From: Rhodanobacter sp. LX-99
Lineage (GTDB): Bacteria > Pseudomonadota > Gammaproteobacteria > Xanthomonadales > Rhodanobacteraceae
Assembly: GCF_018599185.1 (NCBI RefSeq)
Contig: NZ_JAHFVL010000001.1
Location: 620,001-684,000, forward strand
Length of the DNA: 64,000 nt
Reading direction: 5' to 3'
Below the pieces are notes generated by a model, which did no database searches, was not told the origin of the DNA, and saw only the letters and a list, made by a program, of their open reading frames with translations. This document shows positions 7,552 to 16,820 of this stretch, one piece after another (positions within the stretch are counted from its first letter, which is position 1; each line of letters begins with the position of its first letter). Made by a program: the position numbers and the translations under genes.

Positions 7552-9648
7552 ATGCCCCCCACCGGTTATTCGCTGCGCGCCCATGCGATCGAGAGCCTGA
7601 CCGACATCAAGCGGCCGGACGTGCCGCTGCGGGTGGTGCTGCGCAATACCGCCGCGGTGATCCTGCCGCTGGCCGTGGGCATGGCCACCGGCCATCCGCA
7701 GATCGGCCTGGGCGTGGCCGCCGGCGCGCTGGACACGATGTTCTCCGACCAGCCCGGACCGTATCGCCAGCGCATGCGGCAACTGTTGCTGGCGTCGCTG
7801 GCGGCCGGCCTCGCCGCGCTGGTGGGTTTCCTGATCGGCGGCCAGTTGCTGCCGATCCTTCTCGCCACTGCCGCCTGCGGTTTCTTCGGCGGCATGCTGG
7901 TGGTGTTCGGCGCGGATACCGCGCGGGTCGGCATGACCAGCATGATCCTGCTGGTGATCACCGCATCGACGCCGGCCTCGCTGAGCCACGCGCTCGGCGG
8001 CGCCGCGCTGATCTTCGCCGGCGGCATGCTGCTCACCGCGTTCTCGCTGGCGGCGTGGCCGTTGCAGCGCTACTGGCCGGAGCGCATCGAGCTGGCGCGG
8101 GTATACGCCGGGCTGGCCGCACTGGCCCGCGAGCAGGCGCATGACGATGCCGAGGTGCCGGCGCTGACCGAGGCGATGACCAGCCTGCAGCGCACCCTGC
8201 TGGGCCGTCATCGCGCGCACGGCCGCGCCATGGAAGCCTTCGGCGTGCTGCTGGAGCTGGCCGAGCGGATCCGGCTGGAGCTCACCGCGATGAACGAGCT
8301 GCACGCCAACCCGGCCATCCACGCGATGTTCCGCGACGACGCCGCGCGCGTGCTGGCGGCGATCGCCGAGGCACTGCAGCAGGGCGACCCGCCCGAGCGG
8401 GCCGACCGCGCGCTGCAGACCCTGCGCGCCAGCGAGCGCGCCCTGCTCGACGGCGGCGGCGACGCCGACGGCCTGGCCGCGCACATCCATGCGCTGGCCG
8501 GCCAGTTGGCCGCCGCGGTGCGCAACGCCGACTGGGCCGGCAGCCGCGGCGAACTGCGCGCCAGCGCAGCGGAAACCCGGCTGCCCGATTCGCTTCGCAG
8601 CAGTTCCACCTGGGCCACCCTGCGCGCCAACCTCACGCCGCGTTCGGTGGCGTTCCGCCACGCCGTGCGCATGGCGGTCTGCCTCAGCGCGGCGCTGTGG
8701 ATCTCGCGCCTGCTGCACCTGCCGCACGGCTACTGGCTGCCGATGACCGCGGCGATCGTGCTGCGCCCGGACTTCGCCGCCACCTTCAACTTCGGCCTGC
8801 TGCGCGTGTTCGGCACGGTGCTGGGGCTGGTGCTCACCACGGTGCTGCTGCACATCACGCCGGACGAACCATGGGCGCACCTGGCGCTGATGGCGGTGCT
8901 GTGCATGGCGTTCCGCTACCTGGCCGGCGCGCATTACGGCATCGCGGTGGCGACGCTGACCGGCACCGTGGTGATCCTGCTGTCGTTCGAAGGCGTCAGT
9001 CCCGGCCTGGCGGTGTCGGACCGGGTGCTCAACACCGCGCTCGGCTGCGGCATGGCCCTGCTCGCCTACGTGGCCTGGCCGACCTGGGAGCGCGGCCGCG
9101 CCCGCGCCGCGCTGGCGGTGATGCTGGACGCCTACGCCAGTTACCTGCGCGCCCTGGCGCAACCCGACCGCGGCGGCAACCGCAACGACACCCGCACCGC
9201 GGCGCGCACCGCCCGCACCAACGCGCAGGCCTCGATCGACCGCATGCGCACCGAGCCGGCCACACCGCCGGAACTGCTGGCGCTGGCCCGCGCGCTGTTC
9301 GCCAACGGCAACCGCCTGGCGCGCACCGCGATGGCGCTGGAAGCCACCCTCGACGATCTCGCCACGCTGCCGGCGGCAGACGCCATCGGCCGTTTCGTCC
9401 AGCACAACGCCGACGCCGTGCAGGCCATCGCCACGGCGCTGCGCGAACAGCAGCCGCTGGGCGCCCTGCCCGAGCTGCGCGCCATGCAGCGCGAACTAGT
9501 CACCTCGATGCAGGGCGTCGGCGACCGCGCCGCGTTCGAGCTGCTGGCGCGCATCAGCGACCGCCTGGTCGACAACGTCGATACGCTGGCCCACGTGACG
9601 AAGCGCGGCCTGTCGGAGCCCGCCGCCGCGGAACCGCCGCCGGTGTAA
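7552..9648 (+). CDS. FUSC-family (fusaric acid resistance/YccS-like) inner membrane protein
   Basis: 698 residues. Two blocks of transmembrane helices (residues ~30-185 and ~380-530) are separated by a soluble, helix-rich region, the architecture of the YccS/YhfK/FUSC family. Residues such as GYWLPMTAAIVLRPDFAATFNFGLLRVFGTVLG are the hallmark of the second FUSC block. Family members are linked to export of aromatic acids or to tolerance of them, but many are uncharacterised. ATG 7552 is chosen because AGGA lies 6 bases upstream. The gene precedes the ACMS decarboxylase gene; a link to aromatic compounds is possible but not shown. Confidence 0.85.
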   Translation: MPPTGYSLRAHAIESLTDIKRPDVPLRVVLRNTAAVILPLAVGMATGHPQIGLGVAAGALDTMFSDQPGPYRQRMRQLLLASLAAGLAALVGFLIGGQLLPILLATAACGFFGGMLVVFGADTARVGMTSMILLVITASTPASLSHALGGAALIFAGGMLLTAFSLAAWPLQRYWPERIELARVYAGLAALAREQAHDDAEVPALTEAMTSLQRTLLGRHRAHGRAMEAFGVLLELAERIRLELTAMNELHANPAIHAMFRDDAARVLAAIAEALQQGDPPERADRALQTLRASERALLDGGGDADGLAAHIHALAGQLAAAVRNADWAGSRGELRASAAETRLPDSLRSSSTWATLRANLTPRSVAFRHAVRMAVCLSAALWISRLLHLPHGYWLPMTAAIVLRPDFAATFNFGLLRVFGTVLGLVLTTVLLHITPDEPWAHLALMAVLCMAFRYLAGAHYGIAVATLTGTVVILLSFEGVSPGLAVSDRVLNTALGCGMALLAYVAWPTWERGRARAALAVMLDAYASYLRALAQPDRGGNRNDTRTAARTARTNAQASIDRMRTEPATPPELLALARALFANGNRLARTAMALEATLDDLATLPAADAIGRFVQHNADAVQAIATALREQQPLGALPELRAMQRELVTSMQGVGDRAAFELLARISDRLVDNVDTLAHVTKRGLSEPAAAEPPPV

Positions 9649-9711
9649 GCCGCGCCGCAGCATGTGCGGGCGCAACGCGACGCCATCGTGCGGAGGTTTT
9701 ACACTGCGCGG

Positions 9712-10746
9712 ATGCTCAAGATCGACACCCACGCGCACATCCTGCCCCGCGACTGGCCGAACCTGGCGGCCAAGTACGGCGACGACCGCTTCCCCGTGAT
9801 GACCCATACCGGCGGGCGCCACCGCATCTACAAGGACAGCCGGTTCTTCCGCGAAGTGTGGGACTCGGCGTTCGACCCGCAGACGCGCATCGACGACTAC
9901 GCCCGCTTCGGCGTCGACGTGCAGGTGATCTCCACCGTGCCGGTGCTGTTCTCGTACTGGGCGCCGGGCCACCAGGCGCTGGAGCTGCATCGCCATCTGA
10001 ACGACCACATGGCCGGCATCTGCCGCGACCACCCGCGCCACTACGCCGGCATCGGCACGGTGCCGCTGCAGGCGCCGCAGCTGGCCGTGCGCGAGCTGGA
10101 ACGCTGCATCGACGAACTGGGCCTGCAAGGCGTGCAGATCGGCTCGCACTGCGGCGACTGGAACCTGGATGCGCCGGAACTGTTCCCGTTCTTCGAGGCC
10201 GCCGCCGATCTCGGCGCCGCGGTGCTGGTGCACCCGTGGGACATGATGGGCATGGCCAGCATGCCGAAATACTGGATGCCGTGGCTGGTCGGCATGCCCG
10301 CCGAACAGTCGCGCGCCGCCTGCTGCCTGGTCTTCGGCGGCGTGATGGAGCGGCTGCCGAAGCTGCGCGTGATGCTGGCCCACGGCGGCGGCAGCTTCCC
10401 CTCGACGATCGGCCGCATCGAGCACGGCTTCCGGATGCGCCCGGACCTGGTCGCCACCGACAATCCGCGCAACCCGCGCGAGTACCTCAAGCGCTTCTAC
10501 TTCGACTCCTGCGTGCACGACGACCAGGCGCTGCGCTATCTGCTGGATGTGACGGGCGCCCGCCAGGTGATGCTCGGCACCGACTATCCTTTCCCGCTGG
10601 GGGAGCAGGAACCCGGCAGCGGCATCGAGGCGCTGGGCCTGGACGAAGCCGACCGCGCGCGGCTGTTCCACGGCACGGCGCTGGAATGGCTGGGCCTGCC
10701 CCGCCACCGCTTTGTCCCCGATCCCCTCCCGAAGGAATCCGCATGA
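9712..10746 (+). CDS. 2-amino-3-carboxymuconate-6-semialdehyde decarboxylase
   Basis: 344 residues of the amidohydrolase-2 family. The metal motif HAH is at residues 7-9 (KIDTHAHILPRDWP), with the further ligands in VLVHPWDMMG, the AHGGGSFP active-site loop and the Asp of GTDYPFPLG. The KIDTHAHILP start and FVDVQVISTVP-like segment match ACMSD (NbaD/AmnD). It decarboxylates ACMS, the ring-opened 3-hydroxyanthranilate, to 2-aminomuconate semialdehyde, diverting tryptophan carbon away from quinolinate/NAD. Kynureninase is encoded ~600 bases downstream; the next two enzymes lie at 52.8-55.4 kb. GGAGG sits 15 bases upstream of the ATG, rather far. Confidence 0.88.
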   Translation: MLKIDTHAHILPRDWPNLAAKYGDDRFPVMTHTGGRHRIYKDSRFFREVWDSAFDPQTRIDDYARFGVDVQVISTVPVLFSYWAPGHQALELHRHLNDHMAGICRDHPRHYAGIGTVPLQAPQLAVRELERCIDELGLQGVQIGSHCGDWNLDAPELFPFFEAAADLGAAVLVHPWDMMGMASMPKYWMPWLVGMPAEQSRAACCLVFGGVMERLPKLRVMLAHGGGSFPSTIGRIEHGFRMRPDLVATDNPRNPREYLKRFYFDSCVHDDQALRYLLDVTGARQVMLGTDYPFPLGEQEPGSGIEALGLDEADRARLFHGTALEWLGLPRHRFVPDPLPKESA

Positions 10747-11264
10747 GCTTCCTGCGCACCACCACCCTCGCGATCGCCTTCGCCACCGCCCTGCTGGCCG
10801 GTGGCGTCGTGCACGCCACCGACGTCAGCATGGCCAACGGCAGTGTCCACTTCAGCACGCCGGACAACTGGCTCGGCATCATGGAAACCCAGGGCGACCC
10901 CGAAGCCCGCGTGTTCCAGGTGCCCGACCCCTCGCCCACCGGCAGGAACAGCCTCGCCCGCGTCACCGTCACCGTGAAGCAGGTGGCCGACGTCAACGGC
11001 TTCAACCAGTACCGCAGCGAAGCCACCGCGAAGGCCATGGCGCTGCCCGGCTACAAGGCCGCCGCGGTGCCGCCGAGCCCGAACAGCAACGTCTATACCG
11101 CGCAGGAAAACGCCACCGGCTTCAGCTACACCGAGCACTACTGGTTCAAGAACGGCCACGCGATCCAGCTACGCTGCATGCGCCCCAGCCAGACCGAAGC
11201 CGGCGCCGACTGGAAGGCCGCCTTCGACAAGGGCTGCGACGCGATCGCCGCGCAACTGAAGTAA
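10743..11264 (+). CDS. Secreted hypothetical protein
   Basis: 173 residues starting with a clear signal peptide (FLRTTTLAIAFATALLAGGVVHA), so probably periplasmic. The mature part has a beta-rich pattern (SVHFSTPDNWLGIMETQGDPEARVFQVPDPS) with one Cys pair (Cys near CMRPSQ and GCDAIAA). No family is recognised. The start overlaps the stop of the decarboxylase gene (ATGA), and kynureninase follows 61 bases later, so it is probably co-expressed with tryptophan-degradation genes; its role there is unknown. Confidence 0.7.
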   Translation: MSFLRTTTLAIAFATALLAGGVVHATDVSMANGSVHFSTPDNWLGIMETQGDPEARVFQVPDPSPTGRNSLARVTVTVKQVADVNGFNQYRSEATAKAMALPGYKAAAVPPSPNSNVYTAQENATGFSYTEHYWFKNGHAIQLRCMRPSQTEAGADWKAAFDKGCDAIAAQLK

Positions 11265-11325
11265 GCCCGCGTCGATCCCGTCTCTGCTTCGCGGGGGAGG
11301 GATCAACACTGCAAAGAGATACCCG

Positions 11326-12618
11326 ATGCCCGCAAGTTTCGAAGCCACCCTCGACTGGGCCAACGCCCGGGACGCCGCCGATCCGCTGCGCGCGTTCCGC
11401 GACGAGTTCCTGATACCGCCGCACGAAGGCCGCGACAACCGGCTCTCTGACAGCGTGTACTTCTGCGGCAACTCGCTCGGCCTGCAGCCGCGCGCGGTGC
11501 GCGAAGCAGTCAACGCGGAACTGGACTACTGGGGCGAACTGGGCGTCGAAGGCCACTTCAAGGGCCGCCTGCCGTGGATGGACTACCACGAATTCGTGCG
11601 CGACGACCTCGCCGCGGTGGTCGGCGCCAGGCCCGCCGAAGTGGTGGCGATGAACACCCTGGGCGTGAACCTGCACCTGATGATGGTGAGCTTCTACCGC
11701 CCCACCGCCGAACGCCCGGCGATCCTGATCGAAGGCGGCGCCTTCCCCACCGACCGTTACGCGGTGGAATCGCAGATCCGCTTCCACGGCTTCGATCCCG
11801 CCACTACGCTGATCGAGTTGCAGCCCGACGAGCCGAACGGCACCACCTCGCTTGCCGCAATCGAACGCACACTGGCCGAGCACGGCTCGCGCATCGCGCT
11901 GGTGATGCTGCCCGGCGTGCAGTACCGCACCGGCCAGGCGTTCGACCTGAAGGCGACCACCGAACTGGGGCACCGGCACGGCTGCACGGTCGGTTTCGAC
12001 CTCGCCCACGCGGTCGGCAACCTGCCGCTGCAACTGCACGACAGCGGCGCCGACTTCGCCATCTGGTGCAGCTACAAGTACCTGAACAGCGGCCCCGGCG
12101 CGATCGGCGGCGCGTTCGTGCACGAGCGCCATGCCAAGGCAGTGCTGCCGCGCTTCGCCGGCTGGTGGGGCCACGACAAGACCACCCGCTTCCAGATGGG
12201 CCCCGAGTTCGTGCCCACCCCCGGCGCCGACGGCTGGCAACTGTCCAACCCACCGATCCTCGCGCTGGCGCCGCTGCGCGTGTCGCTGGAAATCTTCCGC
12301 CGCGCCGGCATGCAGCGCCTGCGCGAAAAATCGCTGCAGCTCACCGGCTACCTCGAATGGCTGGTGCAGACCCAACTGTCCGACGTGCTGCAGGTAGTAA
12401 CCCCCACCGAACCCGCACGCCGCGGCGCCCAGCTGTCGATCCGCGTCATCGGCGGCCGCGAACGCGGCCGCGCCTTGTTCGAATACCTGATGGCCCACGG
12501 CATCATCGGCGACTGGCGCGAACCCGACGTGATCCGCATCTCGCCGGCGCCGCTGTACAACCGGTTTGCGGATTGTCTGGCGTTTGCGGAGGCGGTGCGA
12601 GAGTGGAGTCAAGGCTGA
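11326..12618 (+). CDS. kynU: Kynureninase
   Basis: 430 residues, a fold-type I PLP enzyme that hydrolyses kynurenine or 3-hydroxykynurenine to anthranilate or 3-hydroxyanthranilate plus alanine. The FCGNSLGLQPR start, the PLP-binding Asp in GFDLAHAVGN (Asp225), and the Schiff-base lysine in CSYKYLNSGPG (Lys251) are in the expected positions. Length is normal for the family. It supplies the substrate for the 3-hydroxyanthranilate branch that feeds the decarboxylase encoded upstream. Confidence 0.95.
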   Translation: MPASFEATLDWANARDAADPLRAFRDEFLIPPHEGRDNRLSDSVYFCGNSLGLQPRAVREAVNAELDYWGELGVEGHFKGRLPWMDYHEFVRDDLAAVVGARPAEVVAMNTLGVNLHLMMVSFYRPTAERPAILIEGGAFPTDRYAVESQIRFHGFDPATTLIELQPDEPNGTTSLAAIERTLAEHGSRIALVMLPGVQYRTGQAFDLKATTELGHRHGCTVGFDLAHAVGNLPLQLHDSGADFAIWCSYKYLNSGPGAIGGAFVHERHAKAVLPRFAGWWGHDKTTRFQMGPEFVPTPGADGWQLSNPPILALAPLRVSLEIFRRAGMQRLREKSLQLTGYLEWLVQTQLSDVLQVVTPTEPARRGAQLSIRVIGGRERGRALFEYLMAHGIIGDWREPDVIRISPAPLYNRFADCLAFAEAVREWSQG

Positions 12619-12706
12619 TACACCCGGCACGTTGATTGCCTATGCCCGCTATCGACCTGAAATGGATATTACGGTCGAGACACCCAACGAAAGCATCGGA
12701 GTGGCT

Positions 12707-13111
12707 ATGCGCCCGATGATCTATGCGGCCGCGCTTTTCCTGTTACTTGTCACTTGCGCAACATCAGTGTTCGGAACTGAGCCTGTCCCAACGAGTGTTT
12801 GTGAGATCAACGCGAATCCGGGGAGGTTTGAAGGTGCCGAAGTATCGGTCCACGGATCCATCTACGTTGGCATGGATGTGACGAACATCAGTGATCCAGG
12901 CTGTCCGGGCGTTGCAATCCAGTTATCCGTGCGCGACGAAGCGCATCGTCGCAAGGACATTCGTGCATTCGAGCATAACGTCCGGAAGTACGGTATGCGG
13001 GCAACGGCAACTGTGGAGGGGTCATTTCACGCAAAGGCGCCTGTTCGTCCGTACCCCATGCCGGCCATTGATGTGCACGCGCTCAAGAACGTCGTCTTTG
13101 AGGCTAAATGA
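12707..13111 (+). CDS. Small secreted protein, possible OB-fold, in low-GC island
   Basis: 134 residues. A signal peptide (MRPMIYAAALFLLLVTCATSVFG) precedes a mature domain of ~110 residues beginning CEINANPGRFEGAEVSVHGSI. That layout (Cys, 'NPGRFEG', then alternating strands with V-x-V-x-G) resembles small OB-fold-like exported proteins often carried in integron cassettes of Xanthomonadales; this is inference. Two further Cys flank DPGCPGV. ATG 12707 is chosen because GGAG lies 5 bases upstream and it opens the signal peptide. Base composition is clearly AT-richer than in the neighbouring genes. Confidence 0.6.
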   Translation: MRPMIYAAALFLLLVTCATSVFGTEPVPTSVCEINANPGRFEGAEVSVHGSIYVGMDVTNISDPGCPGVAIQLSVRDEAHRRKDIRAFEHNVRKYGMRATATVEGSFHAKAPVRPYPMPAIDVHALKNVVFEAK

Positions 13112-13324
13112 CCACCTGAAAACGTCCGCTTCCGACTCAAAGCAGCCACTCGAGGGGCATAGCTCTCCGTCCGGTTATACATCTGGTTGTTGGCCGGACC
13201 CGGCAAAGATAAGCTCCCGCCAGAACAAGGAGTTGCGTCAGAGTTTCTTGGCGCGATCGGAGATCGTACAACCGGATCCTAGGGTCCGTCTAATCGGTAG
13301 TTATACCTACGGAGACTAATTCCC
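13112..13324. other. Non-coding gap within the low-GC island
   Basis: No convincing gene is seen. At 13124-13150 there is a GTCCGCT...AAAG motif that is loosely matched at 14369-14395, just after the next gene. GGAG at 13311-13314 is the probable ribosome binding site for the downstream GTG start. No second attC-like site could be drawn here. Confidence 0.4.
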
Positions 13325-14317
13325 GTGACCCGCGGCATGTTCGACTTTCTACAGCGCGAACCAACTTACACAGGATCGGACAAGGACTGGTATGTGGAGC
13401 TAAGTCACTCAACCTGTTTATGGTATGACCTGCTTCTTCATCCACCACAGGGTTTCGATACGAAGCAACAAATCACAGATTACTTAAAGCAATTGCAGGC
13501 AATGGTCGAGAGCCAACTGGACAAGCGCTTCATATACTTCCTCGCCGCAAGAAAGAAGCTCCGATTTTGCGTGTCGAAAAAGCCAAGGTACTCCTTCCTC
13601 AGCAACGACCTGGTCTTCTATGTTGAGATGGGACGCGAAAAAATACGGCGGAAGGTCACTACAAAAATATTCGATGCCCAGACGCTAAGGCCGATTAAAC
13701 CGCCCGTTGAAGTCTCCGACCGCTTCATAACATTTCGCTACAAGCCAAACCACAAAGTATCTATGTCGATTCACGACTTCCTGCAAAACAGTGGCATCGA
13801 AGTTGGAATCAACACGGAAGTTCATTACATCGGCTACACCAAGAACCCTTCGGATCGCCCAATTAATGGGGCTCATCGTGGCTTGTCTGACATGCTGTAC
13901 CGAGTATCCAACGAAGAGCATGACTTCTTTGTTTTCTACAACCTGTTCAAGGTGCTGTCCATCGGAATGAATCCAACTGCACCAATCAACTTTTGCGTCG
14001 CAAATTCAATGGTCGATGAGATAAAGGTGGATGATGAAGGCCGCATCATCGAGAAAGCACTAATCAAGTATTTCGGCACTGAAACGCAGGAGATAAACAA
14101 GAAGAACGAGGAATCTGAACTTGAAAACAGCCTGGAACGACTGTCTGCGAAGAACAAGATCAACTCCGTTGCCATTCACATTGAGATGGACGAGCCAAGT
14201 GAGCTACACAGGTTCTTCTCTCGATCGGTCAAGCCGTCCGACAAGCATGTCTTCACTTGTCGCATCGGAAATAATGGCGTTGAAATTGTCGAAGGTTCAA
14301 ACCTTGCCGTACCCTAA
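13325..14317 (+). CDS. GIY-YIG-like nuclease-superfamily protein of unknown role
   Basis: 330 residues. Residues ~165-260 carry the landmarks of a GIY-YIG nuclease in order: VHYIGYTKNPSDRP (Tyr168, Gly170, Arg178), GAH (His184), Glu243 in IIEKALIKYF and Asn258 in QEIN. The 15-residue Glu-Asn spacing equals that of I-TevI. The first GIY element is altered (EVH). The N-terminal ~160 residues and the Ser/Glu/Lys-rich C-terminal part have no recognised family. Start GTG 13325 is chosen because GGAG lies 10 bases upstream. The gene is much AT-richer than its surroundings and its stop codon lies inside an attC-like site, so it looks like a mobile cassette gene. Function, perhaps restriction or defence, is not established. 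Confidence 0.6.
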   Translation: MTRGMFDFLQREPTYTGSDKDWYVELSHSTCLWYDLLLHPPQGFDTKQQITDYLKQLQAMVESQLDKRFIYFLAARKKLRFCVSKKPRYSFLSNDLVFYVEMGREKIRRKVTTKIFDAQTLRPIKPPVEVSDRFITFRYKPNHKVSMSIHDFLQNSGIEVGINTEVHYIGYTKNPSDRPINGAHRGLSDMLYRVSNEEHDFFVFYNLFKVLSIGMNPTAPINFCVANSMVDEIKVDDEGRIIEKALIKYFGTETQEINKKNEESELENSLERLSAKNKINSVAIHIEMDEPSELHRFFSRSVKPSDKHVFTCRIGNNGVEIVEGSNLAVP

Positions 14318-14368
14318 CATCTTGTTCAAGGCGGACGGCTTCGCCACCGCTTAACTCCTGCGTTTACA
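14312..14368 (+). other. Integron attC-like recombination site (57 bp)
   Basis: The sequence has the layout of a minimal attC. A CCCTAAC box at 14312-14318 (AAC of R'') includes the TAA stop of the preceding gene. A TTCAAGGCGG arm (14325-14334) pairs with CCGCTTAA (14347-14354), leaving an extra unpaired C as in classical sites. A GGCTTCGCC hairpin (14337-14345) forms the tip, and GTTTACA (14362-14368) supplies the GTT of R'. R' departs from the GTTRRRY consensus after GTT, as expected if those bases come from the recipient DNA at a secondary insertion site. Confidence 0.55.
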
Positions 14369-14400
14369 GTCCGCTCTTGGCCGAAAGTGGACATCCGACA

Positions 14401-15663
14401 TCACGCCCGACTCTGCGGATGCCTCACCTGCCCTTCCCCGCGCACCACGAAGCGCTCCACCGTCAGCGCCTCGGCCCCCATCGGCCCGTAGGCATGCAGC
14501 CGGGTGGTGGAGATGCCGATTTCGGCGCCCAGACCAAGTTCGCCGCCGTCGCTGAAGCGGGAGGAGGCGTTGACCATCACCACCGCGGAGCGGATCGCCT
14601 GCACGAAGCGTTGCGCGGCGGCCTGGTCGGCGGTGGCGATCACTTCGGTGTGGTCGGAGCCGTAGCGGCGGATGTGGGCGATGGCGGCGTCGAAGTCGTC
14701 GACCACGCGCACGGCGAGGATCAAGTCGAGGAATTCGGCGGCGTAGTCGTCTTCCGTGGCGGTGTGCATATCGGGTACCAGGGCGCGGCTGCGTTCGTCG
14801 CCGCGCAGTTCGACGCCGCGTTCGCGCAAGGCAGCCACCGCGCGCGACAGGAAGGCGGCGGCCACGTCGCGATGCACCAGCAGCGTCTCCAGTGCGTTGC
14901 ACACGCCGGGGCGCGAGGTCTTGCCGTCGAGCAGCAGGTTCAGCGCAAGGTCGAGGTCGGCGGCGCGGTCCACGTACAGGTGGCAGACGCCCTTGTAGTG
15001 CTTGATCACCGGCACGCGCGCGTGCTCGGCGACGAAGCGGATCAGGCCTTCGCCGCCACGCGGGATAGCCAGGTCGACGAGGTCGCTGAGTTGCAGCAGT
15101 TCGACCATGGCCTCGCGGCTGAGGTCTTGCAACACCGTTACCGCCGCCTCGGGCACGCCGTGCGCGCGCAGCGCGGCGTGCAGCGCGGCAGCGATGGCGA
15201 GGTTGGAGTGGATCGCCTCGGAGCCGCCGCGCAGGATCACCGCGTTGCCGGCCATCAGGCACAACGCCGAGGCGTCGGCGGTGACGTTGGGGCGCGCCTC
15301 GTAGATCATCGCGACCACGCCGAGCGGGATGCGCACGCGCTCCACCGACAGGCCGTTCGGCCGCGTCTCGCGGCGGGTCGTCACGCCGACCGGATCGGGC
15401 AGTTCGGCCACCTCGCGCAACGCGCCGGCGATGCCGGCCACGCGTGCCTCGTCCAGCCGCAGGCGATCGAGCATGGCGCCCTGCACGCCCTTCGCCGCGG
15501 CCTGGCGCATGTCCTCGGCGTTGGCTGCCAGCACCGCGGCGGACTGCGCCTCCAGCGCCGTGGCCATGTCGCGCAGCAGCGCGCGCTTCGCCTCGCTGCC
15601 CAGCGCCGCCACGGCCTGGGCGGCGTCGCGGCAAGCCAGTGCCTGTTCGCGGATCGTGCTCAT
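14401..15663 (-). CDS. proA: Gamma-glutamyl phosphate reductase
   Basis: 420 residues, aldehyde dehydrogenase superfamily. It reduces gamma-glutamyl phosphate to glutamate semialdehyde in proline synthesis. The catalytic Cys is Cys255 in [31 protein letters not shown] and [11 protein letters not shown] are the conserved ProA segments. Its start overlaps the stop of proB (ATGA), so the two subunits of this labile-intermediate pathway are translationally coupled. It is the last gene of the arginine/proline block and ends only ~30 bases from the low-GC island. Confidence 0.97.
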   Translation of the reverse strand: MSTIREQALACRDAAQAVAALGSEAKRALLRDMATALEAQSAAVLAANAEDMRQAAAKGVQGAMLDRLRLDEARVAGIAGALREVAELPDPVGVTTRRETRPNGLSVERVRIPLGVVAMIYEARPNVTADASALCLMAGNAVILRGGSEAIHSNLAIAAALHAALRAHGVPEAAVTVLQDLSREAMVELLQLSDLVDLAIPRGGEGLIRFVAEHARVPVIKHYKGVCHLYVDRAADLDLALNLLLDGKTSRPGVCNALETLLVHRDVAAAFLSRAVAALRERGVELRGDERSRALVPDMHTATEDDYAAEFLDLILAVRVVDDFDAAIAHIRRYGSDHTEVIATADQAAAQRFVQAIRSAVVMVNASSRFSDGGELGLGAEIGISTTRLHAYGPMGAEALTVERFVVRGEGQVRHPQSRA

Positions 15664-16820
15664 GCGTTGATCTCCTGCCCGGACGCGACCGGGCGATTCA
15701 TGCTGACGAGGTCGTCGCGATGCACTACCTCGTCGCCGTAGCTGTAGCCGAGCACGCCGTCGATCTCGCGGCTGTGCCGGCCGGCCAGACGGCGTACCTC
15801 GGCGGCGCCGTACTGGCTGAGTCCGCGCGCGACGGCGGCACCGTCCGCGTCGACGATCTCCACCAGGTCGCCGCGGTGGAACTCGCCGTCGGCGCCAAGC
15901 ACGCCACCCGGCAGCAGCGAGACGCGCCCGCCGGCCAGCGCCTTCACCGCACCGGCGTCGATGCGGATGCGGCCCGGCGCGGCGGGTGCGTGGCGCAGCC
16001 AGTACTTGCGCGCCTGCAATCGTGTGGAAGCCGCGGCGATCAGCGTACCGCGCAGTCGCCCGCGCTGCAGCGCCTGCACGGTGGCCGCCTCGCGCCCGCT
16101 GAACAAGGCGGTGGGGATGCCGGCGGCTGCAGCCTTCGCCGCCGCCTGCAGCTTGGTGCGCATGCCGCCGGTGCCGGCCGCGCTGCCGCTGTCGCCGGCC
16201 ATCGCGACAATCTCGGGGGTCAGCGCGGCCACTTGCGCGATCGGCATGGCTGCGGGGTCGCGCCGCGGGTCGGCGCTGTACAGCGCATCGACGTCGGAGG
16301 CGATCAGCAGCAGGTCGGCGTCGACCAGCGCGGCCACGATGGCGGCGAGGTTGTCGTTGTCGCCGAGCTTCAACTCATCCACCGACACGGTGTCGTTCTC
16401 GTTGATCACCGGCAGCACGCCGAGCTGCAGCAGTTCGCGCAAGGTGGCGCGCGCGTTGAGGTAGCGGCGGCGGTTGCGCAGGTCGTCATGGGTCAGCAGC
16501 ACCTGCGCCACCGGCCGCGCGGACAGCGATTGCCAAAGCGCGATCATCCGCGCCTGGCCCAGCGCGGCCAGCGCCTGCCGCGCGGCGAGGCCGCCGCTGT
16601 CGCGCGCATGCTGGCGCAGCAGTGCGCGCCCGGCCGCCACCGCGCCGGAGGAGACCAGCACCACCTCGCGGCCTTCGGCATGGCTGGCTGCGACGAAGAC
16701 GGCCAATGCTTCGGCGTAGCGCGGTGTGAGGCCGCCGCCGTCGGCGGCGAGCAGGTTGCTGCCCACCTTGAGCACGGCACGGCGCCAGTGCGGCAGCACC
16801 TGTTCGGGCAGCGTGTTCAT
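15660..16820 (-). CDS. proB: Glutamate 5-kinase
   Basis: 386 residues: an amino acid kinase domain ([43 protein letters not shown]) followed by a C-terminal PUA domain (from about residue 280). It phosphorylates glutamate as the first step of proline synthesis and is normally feedback-inhibited by proline. It overlaps proA downstream and the cupin gene upstream by four bases each, indicating one transcript. Confidence 0.97.
   Translation of the reverse strand: MNTLPEQVLPHWRRAVLKVGSNLLAADGGGLTPRYAEALAVFVAASHAEGREVVLVSSGAVAAGRALLRQHARDSGGLAARQALAALGQARMIALWQSLSARPVAQVLLTHDDLRNRRRYLNARATLRELLQLGVLPVINENDTVSVDELKLGDNDNLAAIVAALVDADLLLIASDVDALYSADPRRDPAAMPIAQVAALTPEIVAMAGDSGSAAGTGGMRTKLQAAAKAAAAGIPTALFSGREAATVQALQRGRLRGTLIAAASTRLQARKYWLRHAPAAPGRIRIDAGAVKALAGGRVSLLPGGVLGADGEFHRGDLVEIVDADGAAVARGLSQYGAAEVRRLAGRHSREIDGVLGYSYGDEVVHRDDLVSMNRPVASGQEINA

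Noticed and set aside
7528..9405. A 625-codon minus-strand frame
   Set aside because: It lies opposite the FUSC gene, and its His/Gln/Arg/Ala composition shows no domain.
8697..10742. Long plus-strand frame joining upstream to the secreted protein at 10743
   Set aside because: Only the last part (from ATG 10743) has a signal peptide and normal composition. The upstream part is a shadow of the FUSC and decarboxylase genes.
13112..13180. A second attC site upstream of the GIY-YIG-like gene
   Set aside because: AAC and GTT triplets occur ~55 bases apart, but the arms between them are not complementary, so no attC fold can be drawn.
12891..13319. A 142-codon frame overlapping the small secreted protein
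   Set aside because: Out of frame with the gene that has a signal peptide and ribosome site; no motif and no start support.
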